Shown here: positions 1 to 10,440 of the stretch, one piece after another
Layout of the letters: each line of letters starts with the position of its first letter
Numbering within the stretch: position 1 is the first letter of the stretch
Assembly: GCA_009760885.1 (NCBI GenBank)
Contig: CM019710.1
Location: 455,179 to 519,178, forward strand
From: Achatina immaculata
Lineage: Eukaryota; Mollusca; Gastropoda; Stylommatophora; Achatinidae
Reading direction: 5' to 3'
Length of the DNA: 64,000 bases
Notes under the pieces: generated by a model
Databases searched by the model: none
Seen by the model: the letters and a program-made list of their open reading frames with translations, nothing else
Told to the model about the DNA's origin: nothing
Made by a program: the position numbers and the translations under genes

Positions 1-783
1 TGGATTTTGAACTTTGACCTACAAATATCTTCGTATCTACGTTTTGCTCCACTAAGCGTCCCCTTCTTTGAGACTTACGGCCACATTTAGGACGGAACAT
101 CCGGCCGTAACACGGCCGTAAGCCAGTCGTTATAGGGGAGATCAGACACTGGATTCAGTTCACTACTGTAGCATGTTACACGATGAATAGATATGTTAAC
201 GATCACTTTAAAATACCAACAGAAAGCAAATTCTGATAGTAACTGTGTGGAAATTAATCATAAAATATGAACCACAATACATAAAATAATGAATCATACT
301 GTAATAACTTTTCAACGGAAAACAAAATATGCATAAACATCCCCCATGCATACATTTTATGCTCAACCAAATGATGAGACAGCATGGTAGCTCATCTCAT
401 TCTCTTGTCCTGTGGTGAATTTTTGGTGCATGTAGAACATAAATCTTTGTAAATTGATCACAAAATGAATCACAACACAGTAAACAGTCCAACGGCACTT
501 CCATCGTAGTGCGAGCAGTCGTAACTCGGTCGACCGTAAGTCGGCGCATGACTGAGTTAAAGATGAAATTCACTTACTACAAGTCCTACTAGCGGACGAC
601 AGGGGAAAAAATGTATTTTTCGTATGTGCCTTGATCTGTGGTAATGAATGTTCATACATGTATATATATTTTAATGGGTTTTTCTGAAAGCTGGTAAGTC
701 TCAGCTACAACAACATATGGTAGAAAGGGCGACCAGACAACCCACCAAGGAAATGATGTCAACTATCAACTAAACAGAGAAGA
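1..783. other. No gene recognised; possible LINE tail at the very start
   Basis: Nothing convincingly coding is visible. The first bases (TTTTGAACTTTGA) match the end of the RNase H-type LINE remnant at 26500-26880, so the window may open in the tail of another copy. A near-repeated phrase (CATAAAATATGAACCACAATAC near 265 and CACAAAATGAATCACAACAC near 460) suggests an old local duplication. Confidence 0.4.
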
Positions 784-1069
784 ACAACCCATCATCCTAA
801 GGCCACGTACCGGGTACAACAGGCTAAGATACCATCTGTACAACAAAATTAAAATAAGATCAACTGATGAATGTGCACGTGGCACCAAAAAGATGACATC
901 AGGCCACATACTGCAGAGGTGCCCAGTATATGAGCAACAGAGAAGACATTGACAACTTCTACAGCAGTACAAGACATACTGTATAGAGTATATCCACGCC
1001 CTCCAGATGATCACCGACTACATCAGACGTATTCCAGTCCAAGTCTGAAAATGTTCGAAGAAGAAGAAG
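784..1069 (+). mobile_element. LINE 3' end, C-terminal Cys/His tail of a Jockey/CR1-like RT protein
   Basis: From about 790 one frame reads a typical LINE polyprotein tail with RTGYNRLRYHLYNK, then a C-x(n)-G...H-I-L-x-x-C-P-V-Y block, the Cys/His pattern at the C terminus of many Jockey/CR1-group reverse transcriptases. After a frame change the last residues (LQMITDYIRRIPVQV then stop at about 1049) also fit this family. The coding end is followed by TGTTCGAAGAAGAAGAAG, a short GAA microsatellite tail. All upstream domains are missing, as in 5' truncation during target-primed reverse transcription. The antisense fragment at 40665-41050 has the same Cys/His arrangement. The family call rests on motif recognition. 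Confidence 0.7.
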
Positions 1070-1165
1070 TTTAGGAATAGAGAGGAATGGAAGCGATTTT
1101 TATCTCGAGCAATGAGCCTTAATGCCTTGGAAAGCTGAAGAAAAAGAAGAAGAAGAAGAAGAAGC
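1070..1165 (+). mobile_element. Very short LINE 3' end with (GAA)n tail
   Basis: The frame starting AGGAATAGAGAGGAATGG reads R-N-R-E-E-W-K-R-F-L-S-R-A-M-S-L-N-A-L-E-S then stop, followed by (AAG)n. The antisense copy at 60121-60375 ends in R-N-R-E-E-W-R-Q-A-L-S-A-A-M-S-L-N-G-S-E-S then stop with the same GAA tail. This is therefore a strongly truncated copy of that LINE, joined head-to-tail to the preceding GAA tail. Confidence 0.72.
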
Positions 1166-1527
1166 AGAAGAAGCTCTACACGGTTATCGTAGCGTTGTTT
1201 GAACGAGTGGACTGAGATATGCCATCTATTGTCCTTACGCAGTCATTTTGTCGCTGTGTCGTAGCCAAAGGTGAACTCTGCCTCCCGCACTCCACAACAA
1301 AAGTAATAAGGTTATAAAGACTTAAAGAATACCAAAGATCGTTGTCAGAGACAGCATGTTTTACTATCCAAAGGACAGTCCTGCGAGCAGATAGACAGAT
1401 GCTCAAGGCATAAACACGCAGATCACAGAAGAATTGCATACTCATGGAGGCTCCATCTCACAAGGATTGTTCAAGAAAAGCAAACGAAGAAAGGCAGTGA
1501 TTAAATTATTCACAAAAAGTGTTCAAT
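1166..1527. other. No feature recognised
   Basis: Apparently unique sequence between the GAA tail and the 18-bp minisatellite. The open frame on the minus strand (1176-1445) has no recognisable domain and ordinary-looking composition, and I do not call it a gene. Confidence 0.4.
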
Positions 1528-2142
1528 GTGAGAGAAGGAGGGGGTAGAGAGAAGGAGGGGGTAGAGAGAAAGAGGTAGGGTAGCGAGAATGAGGTGAAAT
1601 AGAGAGAAAGAAGTGGAGTAGAGAGAAAGAAGTAGAGAGAAAGAAGTGGAGTAGAGAGAAAGAAGTGGAGTAGAGAGAAAGAAGTGGAGTAGAGAGAAAG
1701 AAGTGGAGTAGAGAGAAAGAGATTGGGTAGGAGAAAGAGGTGGAGTAGAGAGAAAGAAGTGGAGTAGACAGAAAGAGATTAGGTAGATAGAAAGAGGTGG
1801 GGTAGAGAGAAAGAAGTGGAGTAGAGAGAAAGAGATTGGGTAGAGAGAAAGAGGTTGGGTAGAGAGAAAGAGATGGGGTAGAGAGAAAGAGATTGGGTAG
1901 AGAGAAAGAGTTGGGGTAGAGAGAAAGAGATTGGGTAGAGAGAAAGAGGTGGGGTAGAGAGAAAGAGATTGGGTAGAGAGAAAGAGGTGGGGTAGAGAGA
2001 AAGAGATTGGGTAGAGAGAAAGAGGTGGGGTAGAGAGAAAGAGGTGGAGTAGAGAGAAAGAGGTGGGGTAGACAGAAAGAGGTGGGGTAGACAGAAAGAG
2101 GTGGGGTAGACAGAAAGAGGTGGGGTAGACAGAAAGAGGTGG
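1528..2142. repeat. 18-bp purine-rich minisatellite
   Basis: About 34 copies of GTAGAGAGAAAGAGGTGG with variants ending in AAGTGGA or GATTGG. Runs of the same variant are local (AAGTGGA units first, GATTGG units in the middle, GACAGAAAGAGGTGGG last), which indicates expansion by local duplication. Because the unit is divisible by three, the minus strand stays open and would give a hexapeptide repeat; this follows from the period and is not evidence of a gene. Confidence 0.95.
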
Positions 2143-2273
2143 AAAGCTTGGGAACATCATACGACTAGAACCGATAAATGACAAAAGAACCAAAAAAAAA
2201 AAAAAACATCAAGAGAGAAGAGCTAGGCAGTTTTAAAGGATAGTGAAAGGTTACAAAATAGTTCTAGTTTCCA

Positions 2274-2500
2274 TGCATTTAAGACATATATGGGGATATG
2301 GTTTTACGACCGTATTTCCAAGACTAAGGTACACGAAACATTTGATGTGATCGCTATCATGCCTAATCTCATTTATCTTCCCAGATTTCTCTGTTACCCA
2401 TTTTTATAAAGGCTAGATGGACACTTGGGCCTTTTTGACGTGGTTGTCCAGAAAAATTCCCAACTGCTGGGACTTGAACCCCCGTACCAACGCACCATTT
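2274..2500 (-). mobile_element. tRNA-derived SINE, antisense copy
   Basis: Read on the minus strand, a pol III B-box-like GGGGGTTCAAGTCCCAGC is followed by a body containing AAAATGGGTAAC...GATCACATCA and a terminal block whose complement is AAGACATATATGGGGATATGG. The same body and terminal block occur at 7262-7475, 42455-42668, 44468-44681, 51476-51655 and 58470-58695. SINEs are transcribed from an internal tRNA-like promoter and copied by a partner LINE. Divergence from the other copies is high, so this is an old insertion. Confidence 0.75.
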
Positions 2501-2589
2501 TATAGGTTTGATATAAGATCACATACTAGTCTGACAGGCAATATGAAATTTGATATCTGAGGAGAAGAGAATGTCAACCAAACTCCAGT

Positions 2590-2809
2590 CGCTGTGCACA
2601 TGATGATAATGATGACGATGATGATGACGATGACGACGACGGCGATGATGATGATGAGTCTTTGATGATGATGATGATGATGATGACGAGTGTGATGATG
2701 ATGATGATGACGATGACGACGATGGCGATGATGATGATGAGTCTATAATGACGATAATGATGACGATTGTGATGATGATGATGTCGATGACGATGATGAT
2801 GATGAGTCT

Positions 2810-2840
<31 letters not shown>

Positions 2841-2955
2841 CGATTGTGATGATGATGATGATGATGACGATTGTGATGATGATAATGACAATTATGACGA
2901 CGACGGCGATGCTGATGATGAGTCTATGATGATGATGATGATGATGATAATGACT
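2590..2955. repeat. (GAT)n / GATGAC-rich microsatellite
   Basis: Almost continuous GATGATGAY repeats, with GAGTCT interruptions that themselves recur (near 2656, 2738, 2808 and 2919), showing block-wise duplication. Family A LINEs end in the same trinucleotide, so the array may have been seeded by a LINE tail, but no LINE 3' end is visible beside it. Confidence 0.93.
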
Positions 2956-3807
2956 ACTGCCTAGAGGAAAAAAAAAATCAGTCATTCACAGTGAGCCTCA
3001 CCCATTAAGTTGTAAAAGCATAGAACGTGTGAGATATTCTCATGCAAATCTGTGCTAAAAATGCTCACGCTCGCTTCTCACAGAGCGGCCGCCGGAGAAA
3101 TGAATGCCTGCCTTCTCGAGGTGTACACTCACGCACATTTCATCATTAACGATTCGTTAAAAAAAAAATTCCCTGGCATCAATTATTGATAATAATGTTC
3201 TCGCTTCGTGGGATTAGAATGCCCTCATCATCCAGTCTCTTTGATCTTGTCTATCTTGTAATGAGCGGAGGGAGCAGGTGACGGAGTGTCTGTTCAGATC
3301 TCGGGACTGAGCAAGTATGAGTGGCCAAGACTTGACTCTGCATGACTTCTGTGATGTGATGTAAAGAAACAGGCTGTAATCACAACAGCCTGTCGCGTGA
3401 AGCGGAAGATGGATGCTGCTGAGATGGGTTTTGCTATGTACCCTGGCCCTGCTGCTCACCCGGAAAGAAATGGTTATCTTGTGTACTCACTCAGAGAAAA
3501 GAAGAGAGCAATGGCTGTTTCCTGTCATCGTGATCATCATTATCATCATTTATGCTGTTATCGTCATCAACACTCGTCTTTTACCCAAAATGTAAGTGAC
3601 AAAAATATTGTGACATGCGAGAACTCTCGTGGTTGAGGAGTGAGCACGATGTCTCTGGGCTAGTGAGCCGACAGAGCAACTGCGGGAAGAGATTCTTTTG
3701 TCAGTTAATGTACTCGGATTAGTCTGTCGCTTAGGCCTGCGTGTTTCGTCTTAGAATTCTGAGATTTCCTTGTCTTCTTTAACTCGACATTTGAGATTTT
3801 TGTACAC
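2956..3807. other. No confirmed gene; one weak candidate exon at 3413-3596
   Basis: Mostly unique sequence. An ATG at 3413 opens a 60-codon frame with a hydrophobic start (MLLRWVLLCTLALLL) and a second hydrophobic stretch rich in isoleucine, ending at a good-looking splice donor (AAAAT|GTAAGTG, about 3589). The second hydrophobic stretch is encoded by an ATC/ATT-rich run, so it may be only a translated microsatellite. No partner exon is visible. Confidence 0.15.
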
Positions 3808-3817
3808 CTGCATAATT

Positions 3818-4309
3818 CATTCATTCATTCATTCATTTGCATGTCCCTTGCGGAACTTTGCCTCCCAAACAGCACTCCTGTAGGCCTCTCGGTTGTGAGC
3901 AAGATGGCCTGCTGCTGTTGCATCCATTTCCAGATCGTCAACGATGTCTTGCAGCCATCTTCGTCTTGGTCTTCCTCTTTTTCTTTTTCCCATTATGTAT
4001 CCTTCCAATAAGGTCTTCTCTAAATTATCATGACGTTTAATGTGTCCAAAATATTTCAGTTTTCTCTTTAATCCTCTTCACTAGCCAGCCTTCTTCAATA
4101 TTAAGCTCTTGTAGTATAGATATATTTGTTCTTTTTTGTGTCCACGATATTTGGAGAACTCTTCTGTAGCATTTATATTCAAAGGCATTTATGTGTTTCT
4201 CAGCTGTTTTGTTAAGTGTCCAGGTCTCACAGGCATATGTTGCTATGGGAAAGATGCATGCCCTTAAAAATCTTATTTTTGTGGTTCTGTCTGCTCCTCT
4301 CCACAGACT
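3818..4309 (-). mobile_element. Family B LINE (RTE-like), 5'-truncated, with 10-bp TSD
   Basis: Minus-strand copy of about 490 bp. Its translation holds the RT C-terminal region: LWRGADRTTKIRFLRACIF, YACETWTLNKTAEKHINAF, YRRVLQISWTQKRTNISILQ, then KRKRGRPRRRWLQ and a short tail ending near TTCCGCAAGGGACATGCAAA, followed by (TGAA)4. The 10-bp sequence CTGCATAATT at 3808-3817 and again at 4310-4319 is the target-site duplication. 5' truncation plus a TSD is the signature of target-primed reverse transcription. A frame break near 4040 disables it. Confidence 0.88.
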
Positions 4310-4807
4310 CTGCATAATTATAGAGGTTAAAAAAAGGTCCTACATGTTAAAAGAAATACGAATATAAATATAACATACAGAACTTCTAAATATTTTACGA
4401 GAGCATCTTCGTGAACTAGAAACGTATGAGAAGTTTTTTGTTCTCTTATGTTCAGCGTCATGTATTCAGATATCTAGACAAAGAGACAGTTCGCCTTCGT
4501 GAATGTCACCGTTAGCAGGAGGACTTCATGTGCTTCACCACAGTTTTCTATCAGGTTTCGGATCTTACGTATCTGTAGGGAGCGCATGTTTGACTGTCAT
4601 ATTTTTAGAGTCCGAAGACTCTTCCAATATGTTAAGAGAGGGGGTTTGGATCTAGATTACGTAGATGGGCTTAAAGTCAACAAAGTAGTTTGAAAAACGG
4701 TTTTCAAAGTTGAAAAATTGTACCGCCAGACACCATTTACTAGAAGAATTCCAGACAGTCGCGACGTCTTCATAGCTACAGTGATGTTCATTTTAAGAGA
4801 ATAAAGA
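4310..4807. other. No feature recognised
   Basis: AT-rich sequence with no repeat relationship to the rest of the window that I can see. The short open frame at 4499-4693 has no recognisable domain. Confidence 0.4.
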
Positions 4808-5345
4808 AAACAGGAAGCTGGAAAGACTGTCTGAATCAGCCATCAGTGACCCAAAGGTAGTGGAAAGACTGTCCGATTCAGCCATCGGTGACCCAAAGGT
4901 GGTGGAAAAACTGTCCGATTCAGCTATCAGTGAACCAAAGTTCCTATGTTCGAGTAAAGGTGGAAAGACTATCTGATTCAGCCATCAGTGATCCAAAGTT
5001 GCTATGTTCGAGTAAAGGGTTGGCCAATCATAGCCGGCCAAGACCTGATCCCATTTCTCCATTGGTACACTTAGTAACAGGCCCAATGAGGCTACCAGGG
5101 CAGAAATAGGTATAGCTCTCCACCCCCCACCCCCACCCCCACCCCCCACCCCAGGCAGCGATGTCTGTTAAAAAAGAAATGCATCCCAACCATATCTTTT
5201 TCCCATTCTAACTCCATCCAGGGTCTAGAAGAATACCCCCCCCCTTTAAGCACAGCCCCACTCAGCACGACGTTCGTGGCTCAACTTCCTCACCGCATCG
5301 GCTACAAAGACCATCTGCTTACATTTCCAGGAAGAGAGACTAACA
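4808..5345 (-). mobile_element. Dispersed element with edge tandem repeat (copy 1)
   Basis: Positions 4808-5015 hold about four units of roughly 42-60 bp (GGAAAGACTGTCCGATTCAG CCATCAGTGACCCAAAG). Next comes a body (5018-5345) that shares, in the same order, GGCCAAGACC, TCCCA-TTCTCC, GGTAC, CTAGTAACAG-like and GGCAGA-like blocks, a C-rich run, a TCTGTTAAAAAAGAAATGCA-like block and GCATCGGCTACAAAGA with the copy at 45655-46510 and, inverted, with 15165-15545 and 40340-40600. Terminal inverted repeats were not found. It is probably a non-autonomous transposon; a Helitron-like or 'pearl'-type element with internal tandem repeats is one possibility. Confidence 0.6.
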
Positions 5346-5377
5346 ATAAGGAAATAAGAAAAGCGTAGTTTCCAGAG

Positions 5378-5749
5378 GATGAATTCTTCTTCTTCTTCTT
5401 CTCCTCCTTCTCCTCCTCCTCCTCTTCTTCTACTTCTCCTCCTCCTCCTCCTCTTCTTCTTCGTCTCCTCCTCCTCCTTTTCTTCTTCGTCTTCTCCTCC
5501 TCCTCTTCTTCTTCTTCTTCTTCTCCTCCTCCTCCTCCTCTTCTTCTCCTCCTCCTCCTCCTCCTTTTCTTCTTCTTCTTCTCCTCCTCCTCCTCTTCTT
5601 CTTCTTCTTCTTCGTCTTCTCCTCCTCCTCCTCCTCCTCTTCTTCTTCTTCTTCTCCTCCTCCTCTTCTTCTTCTTCTTCTCCTCCTCCTTCTCCTCTTC
5701 TTCTTCTTCTCCTCCTCCTCTTCTTCTTCTTCTCCTCCTCCACCTCCTC

Positions 5750-5781
<32 letters not shown>

Positions 5782-6092
5782 CTTCTTCTTCCTCTTCCTG
5801 TTCTTCTTCTTCTTCCTCCTCCTCCTCCTCTTCTTCTTCTCTTCTTCTTCTTCTTCCTCCTCCTCTTCTCTTCTTCTTCTCCTTCTTCTTCCTCCTCTTC
5901 CTCCTCCTCCTTTCTTCTTCTTCTTCTCCTCCTCCTCTCTCTTCTTCTTCTTCTTCTTCGTCTTCTCTCCTCCTCCTCCTCCTTCTTCTTCTTCTTCTCC
6001 TCCTCCTCTTCTTCTTCTTCTTCTCCTCCTCCTTCTCCTCTTCTTCTTCTTCTCCTCCTCCTCTTCTTCTTCTTCTCCTCCTCCACCTCCTC

Positions 6093-6124
<32 letters not shown>

Positions 6125-6320
6125 CTTCTTCCTCTTCCTGTTCTTCTTCTTCTTCCTCCTCTTCCTCCTCCTTCTTCTATTTCTTCTTCTTCTTCCTCTT
6201 CCTGTTCTTCTTCTTCTTCTCCTTCTTCTTCCTCCTCTTCCTCCTCCTCCTTCTTCTTCTTCTTTCTTATCCCTCTTCCTCCTTCTTCTTCGTCTTCTTT
6301 TTCTTCTTCTTCTTCTTCAA
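5378..6320. repeat. Long (CTT/CTC)n polypyrimidine tract
   Basis: About 940 bp of almost pure pyrimidine on the plus strand built from TTC and TCC triplets. Rare landmarks such as CACCTCCTCTACTTC recur at 5741 and 6084 (343 bp apart), with similar neighbouring order, so part of the tract was duplicated as a block. Open frames of Ser/Leu/Phe or Glu/Lys/Arg run through it on both strands only because stops cannot form. Mirror-symmetric purine-pyrimidine tracts of this kind can adopt triplex (H-DNA) structures. Confidence 0.95.
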
Positions 6321-6599
6321 TGTTGTTTCTCCTGGCGTCTAGAGAGAGCACGACTGTTTTTAACTGAATCATTTTTATTTACTCCATCAACCTACGCTCT
6401 ACGGTCAGTAATTTTCACAGTAATTTTCACGGAATTTCCAAATATTGATTCACATTCGACACCCCGGGGTTCAATATCACATTTAGATTATGTACCCTGA
6501 CTGGAAAGAAATGAACTATACTGGCTGCATTATTGATATGAATTTCAATTTTGCGCGGTGTTTATTTATAATACGTTCTTGTAAGTCCAGGAAAGAGCG

Positions 6600-7135
6600 C
6601 ACGTGTTCTGATACTAGTTTATAGACTGTCCTGGAACTTGTTATAGAGTGTCCGGATACTGGTTATAGATTGTCCTGAAACTGGTTATAGAGTGTCCGGA
6701 TACTGGTTATAGATTGTCCTGGAACTGGTTATAGATTGTCCTGAAACTGGTTGCATGTTGTTCTGATGCTGGTTATAAATTGTCCTGATACTGGTTATAT
6801 AATACCCTGAAATTGGTTATAGAATATCCTGATAATGGTTATACAATATGCTGATAATGGTTATAAAATATCCTGATAACGGTTATAAAATATTAGGATA
6901 ATAGTTATAAAATATCCTGTACTGATTATAAAATATCCTAATACTGGTTATACAATATTCTGATAAAGGTTATACAATATCGTGATAATGGAATTAAAAT
7001 ATCCTGATACTGGTTATAACATATTCTGATAATGGTTATAAAATATCCTGATACTGGTTATAAAATATCCTGATACTGGTTATAAAATATTCTGATAATG
7101 GTTATAAAATATTCTGAAACAGGTTATAGAGTATT
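6600..7135. repeat. 22-bp AT-rich minisatellite
   Basis: About 24 degenerate copies of CTGATAATGGTTATAAAATATC, with a more GC-rich variant (GTCCTGGAACTGGTTATAGATT) at the left end. The gradient of variants from left to right suggests stepwise expansion. Confidence 0.93.
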
Positions 7136-7261
7136 CAACTCTGTGAGTATTGAAAGCTAAGAAGGCTGTGAAGACGGTTAATCATATCTGGCTAAGACCC
7201 TCTTCAACCGTTCTCTGATGTTATTTGAAACAAGCGCCCGGCCTCAGTCTGCCTAACAGGA

Positions 7262-7475
7262 CAAACTTATCGAAAAGGTCTGAGTGGCCTAGATGTTAGT
7301 ACCCTCGTACCCCCCACAGAGAGCTCAGTGATTCAAGTCCTGTTGAAGGCACTCTAATCCTTCGTCTGTAGAAATGGGTACCTGGATCTTTCTAAGTTAT
7401 AGTAGGAAAGATAGGTAAGCCATGATTCTCACCACATCATTGTGTGATGCGCCAGCAGATCAAAGAAAAAAAAAT
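7262..7475 (+). mobile_element. tRNA-derived SINE, sense copy
   Basis: Starts with a degenerate tRNA-like head (TGAGTGGCCTAGATGTTAGT, then GTGATTCAAGTCCTG as B box) and continues with TCTGTAGAAATGGGTACCTGG and CCACATCATTGTGTGATGCGCC, the body shared with 42455-42668 and 58470-58695. It ends in AGATCAAAGAAAAAAAAATGG. Confidence 0.75.
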
Positions 7476-7633
7476 GGACCTTAAAACTTTATCCGGGTGA
7501 GTTCCTCTGTGATTCAAGTCAGAAGACTGCACGAAGGCCTGCTTCTTGAGTGACTTAATGAGCAAGCAAATGAAAGCTCAGGCTGACTGTATCAGGTAGC
7601 AGCTGGTCGTTTCCCCGCTACGGTCACAGATCT

Positions 7634-7945
7634 GACTCAGTCAGTCAGCCATTTCCATGTCCCTTGTGGAACTTTGCTTCCCTAACAGCTCTCCTGTAGC
7701 CCTCTCGGTTGTAAGAAAGATGCCCTGCTGCTGATGCGTCCATCTGCAGATCATCTTGCAGCCATCTTCGTCTTGATCTTCCTCTCTTTCTTTGTTCCAT
7801 TATGGACCCTTTCATGACGGTCTTCTCTAGATTATCGTGACGTTTAATATGTCCAAAATATTTAAGTATTCTCTTTTTAATCTTCCTTACTAGCCAACCT
7901 TCTTTAGTATTAAATTCTTGTAGTATGGATCCATCTACTGACCTT
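7634..7945 (-). mobile_element. Family B LINE 3' fragment with (CTGA)n tail
   Basis: Minus-strand copy with tail CTGACTCAGTCAGTCAG, the 3' end CCATTTCCATGTCCCTTGTG (complement of the family B terminus), then the reverse-strand equivalents of the KRGRP, KRI and ISILQ segments. Truncated at about 7945 (5' end). Many substitutions and small deletions; not coding. Confidence 0.85.
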
Positions 7946-8696
7946 CATTCTGTGTATCACGCCAGGCAGGTCTCAGTGAACACATCAGGTGCCGTGATCG
8001 CATTAGGCCGCAGCTACCGATAAATCGTCGATTAAAAACGAGAATAACCGAAAGTTTTGAAGGCCGTCGGTTCCTGTTTTAAAAAGCAAACAGTGAGATC
8101 AGTTCCAGGTTCATCAGGCCAGTAGACTGATGTTGCTGAATTTGCATGGAGGAGAATAGGTCAATTTTGACTTCGACTCAGCATGTGAGCATTTTGTCAA
8201 GATTAAATCTCGCCGCAAAAAAAACAAAAAAAAAACAACAACAAAAAACTTGACTTGAACGTTTGCTTTATGTTTATGTTTGTATTGTGTTTAACTTTGC
8301 ATAAAAAAGTATAAAATATCGAATGTTGTTTTAAGATAACCGATATTTCATAAAGTACTTTACGCAGGGTGAAAGAAAGGTACAATTGTAACCGGTCACA
8401 AAAACTTCTAGCGTGATCACTGATCAGTTGGCCTCTCAGCTTTCATAGAAGAAGGGCAGACAACGGAAAGAGCAGACATCATCAGCACTATAAGAGAAGA
8501 TGGTCAAACAAAGGAATTCACTGACAGCTGTGAATCAGCCTCGCTGTCAAGAATGAAGAATTGGAGGTGAAGATTGGTGAGCGAAAAGTGAACGATCTAT
8601 CAAGACCTCCAGGTGGATGGTCTGCCAACAAAGAACAGGTGGGACATGTTACTGTACGCTGAAGGAGCACAGATCCATATAAATGGAAACAAGATT
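7946..8696. other. No feature recognised
   Basis: Contains an A-rich low-complexity stretch (8213-8250). No repeat matches elsewhere in the window were noticed. 8430-8690 may be degenerate LINE coding sequence leading into the next element, but I cannot support it by motif. Confidence 0.35.
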
Positions 8697-9190
8697 CCGA
8701 GTACTTAAATGTTACATCGAGCCAATTTTGTTTTATGGGTGTGAAGCATGATCTGTGAATAAGAGAGTACAGCAAGAAATAGAGGCCGAGGAGATGTGGT
8801 TTATAAGAAGGATTTTGAAGGTACCATGGACAGCCAAGAAAACCAATGAAGAAGTCTTAAGAGAGGCTGGAGTTAAAAAGCAAATTATAGCAAAAATCAG
8901 AGACAGACAAGCGAGATTTGTAGGACATTTCCTGAGAAGAGGAAAATTGGAACACGCTGTGGGAACTGGAAAAATTGAAGGAAGAAGAGACAGAGGAAGA
9001 CACAGAGAGAAGTTACTGGATGGGCTATCAGTGTGGCTAGGAAGAAAGTCACCGGCGGAGATCATAATCAAGTCTAAAGACAGGGAATTGTGGAGAGAAA
9101 TGATCGCCTATGTCACACGGCACTTGAGTTGATGCTGAAAGAGATACCGAAGAAGAGATCCGAGCACTTGTGAATAAGTTCACAGTGAGT
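8697..9190 (+). mobile_element. Family C LINE (RTE-like) 3' portion, 125-codon open frame
   Basis: Plus-strand LINE tail. From 8697 the reading [17 protein letters not shown] is the conserved region downstream of the RT active site. The frame 8755-9132 continues with EMWFIRRILKVPW, RQARFVGHFLRRGKLEHAVG, KIEGRRDRGRHREKLLDGL and ends near TRHLS. The end CACTTGAGTTGATG corresponds to the CACTTGA(TTGA)n end of the copy at 17068. The RT catalytic domain is missing. Related antisense copies lie at 17068-17505 and 52216-53015. Confidence 0.85.
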
Positions 9191-9448
9191 GGATGATGAT
9201 GATCCTTCTTAGCTAAACTCTATGACGTGTTAGGACCATATTTTTATTGATACGATTCCTCCACGTTCTTGGCAAGAAATCCAGTTTAATTCACTTTCTA
9301 TCTGAATTAATGCTTCCACTACCAAGTGTCACAGCCTTGGGTGAGATAATAGTCAAATTCACAGTTTAGAAAAAGGAAAAAAAGATCCCACAACAAATGC
9401 GACAGCTTTATGTCGTTTACTTAAAGCGCTACCATTTTCATGAGCGTT

Positions 9449-9882
9449 ATTCTCACAGGGTCTTGACCCGCGCTAGTAACGCAGACAGCCGCCTCTCACA
9501 GAATCTTGACCCGCGCTAGTAACGTAGACAGCCGCCTCTCACAGAGTCTTGTCCCGCGCTAGTAATGTAGACAGCCGCCTCTCACAGAGTCTTGACCCGC
9601 GTTAGTAACGTAGACAGCCGCCTCTCACAGAATCTTGATCCGCGCTAGTAACGCAGACAGCCGCCTCTCACAGAGTCTTGACCCGCGCTAGTAACGTAGA
9701 CACCCGCCTTTCACAGAGTCTTGACCCGCGCTAGTAACGCAGACAGCCGCCTCTCACAGAGTCTTGACCCGCGCTAGTAACGTAGACACCCGCCTTTCAC
9801 AGAGTCTTGACCCGCGCTAGTAACGCAGACAGCCGCCTCTCACAGAGTCTTGACCCGCGCTAGTAACGCAGACAGCCGCCGT
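9449..9882. repeat. 43-bp GC-rich minisatellite
   Basis: About ten copies of a 43-bp unit containing CTCACAGAGTCTTGACCCGC and GCTAGTAACGTAGACAGCCG. Variants (ACCCGCCTTTCAC versus AGCCGCCTCTCAC, GTAGAC versus GCAGAC) alternate in the right half, so pairs of units were duplicated together. It is markedly more GC-rich than its surroundings. Confidence 0.94.
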
Positions 9883-10027
9883 GTAGCTCGTTGTCTTCAG
9901 CTGCGCTGGTCAGAGAGAAGTGTCGTGCTCCAAGACTGTCGAATTATAAGACAACATGCTCTACTTCCCCGCTCCTTAGTTATAGCCTAGAACAGTTTCT
10001 GATCTTATAGGATGTTCCAGACAGAGT

Positions 10028-10210
10028 GAGAACTGAGAGATAGATAAGAGCATTTGATAGATACAGAACAAAAGTTGGATATAGATCAAATGTCAGATAT
10101 AGAGCAAATGTTAGATATCAGCGCATGTTAAATATAGAGCAAATGTTAGATCTAAAGCAAATGTTAGTTACAGAGCACTTGTTATATATAGAGCACATAG
10201 ATATAGAGCA

Positions 10211-10259
<49 letters not shown>

Positions 10260-10440
10260 GAGCGCATGTTAGATATAGAGTAAATGCTGAATATAGAGAA
10301 AATGCTAGATATAGAGCACATTTTAGATATAGAGCACATGTTAGATGCAGAGCAAATGTTAGATATAGAGCAAGTCTTATATATAGATCTCATGTTAAAT
10401 AAAGAGCAAATATTAGATCTCGAGCACATGTTAGATATAG
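10028..10440. repeat. ~18-bp AT-rich minisatellite with an internal (TA)n block
   Basis: Degenerate TAGATATAGAGCAAATGT units, interrupted at about 10211-10255 by (TA)n. The TA block plausibly grew from the TATATA inside the unit. Confidence 0.9.

Noticed and set aside
1510..2193. 227-codon repetitive frame on the minus strand
   Set aside because: It only reads the 18-bp minisatellite; the period being a multiple of three keeps the frame open.
5379..6500. Long open frames (up to 373 codons) rich in Ser/Leu/Phe/Pro or Glu/Lys/Arg
   Set aside because: They are translations of the polypyrimidine tract and its complement, open in several frames on both strands because stops cannot arise in TTC/TCC repeats.
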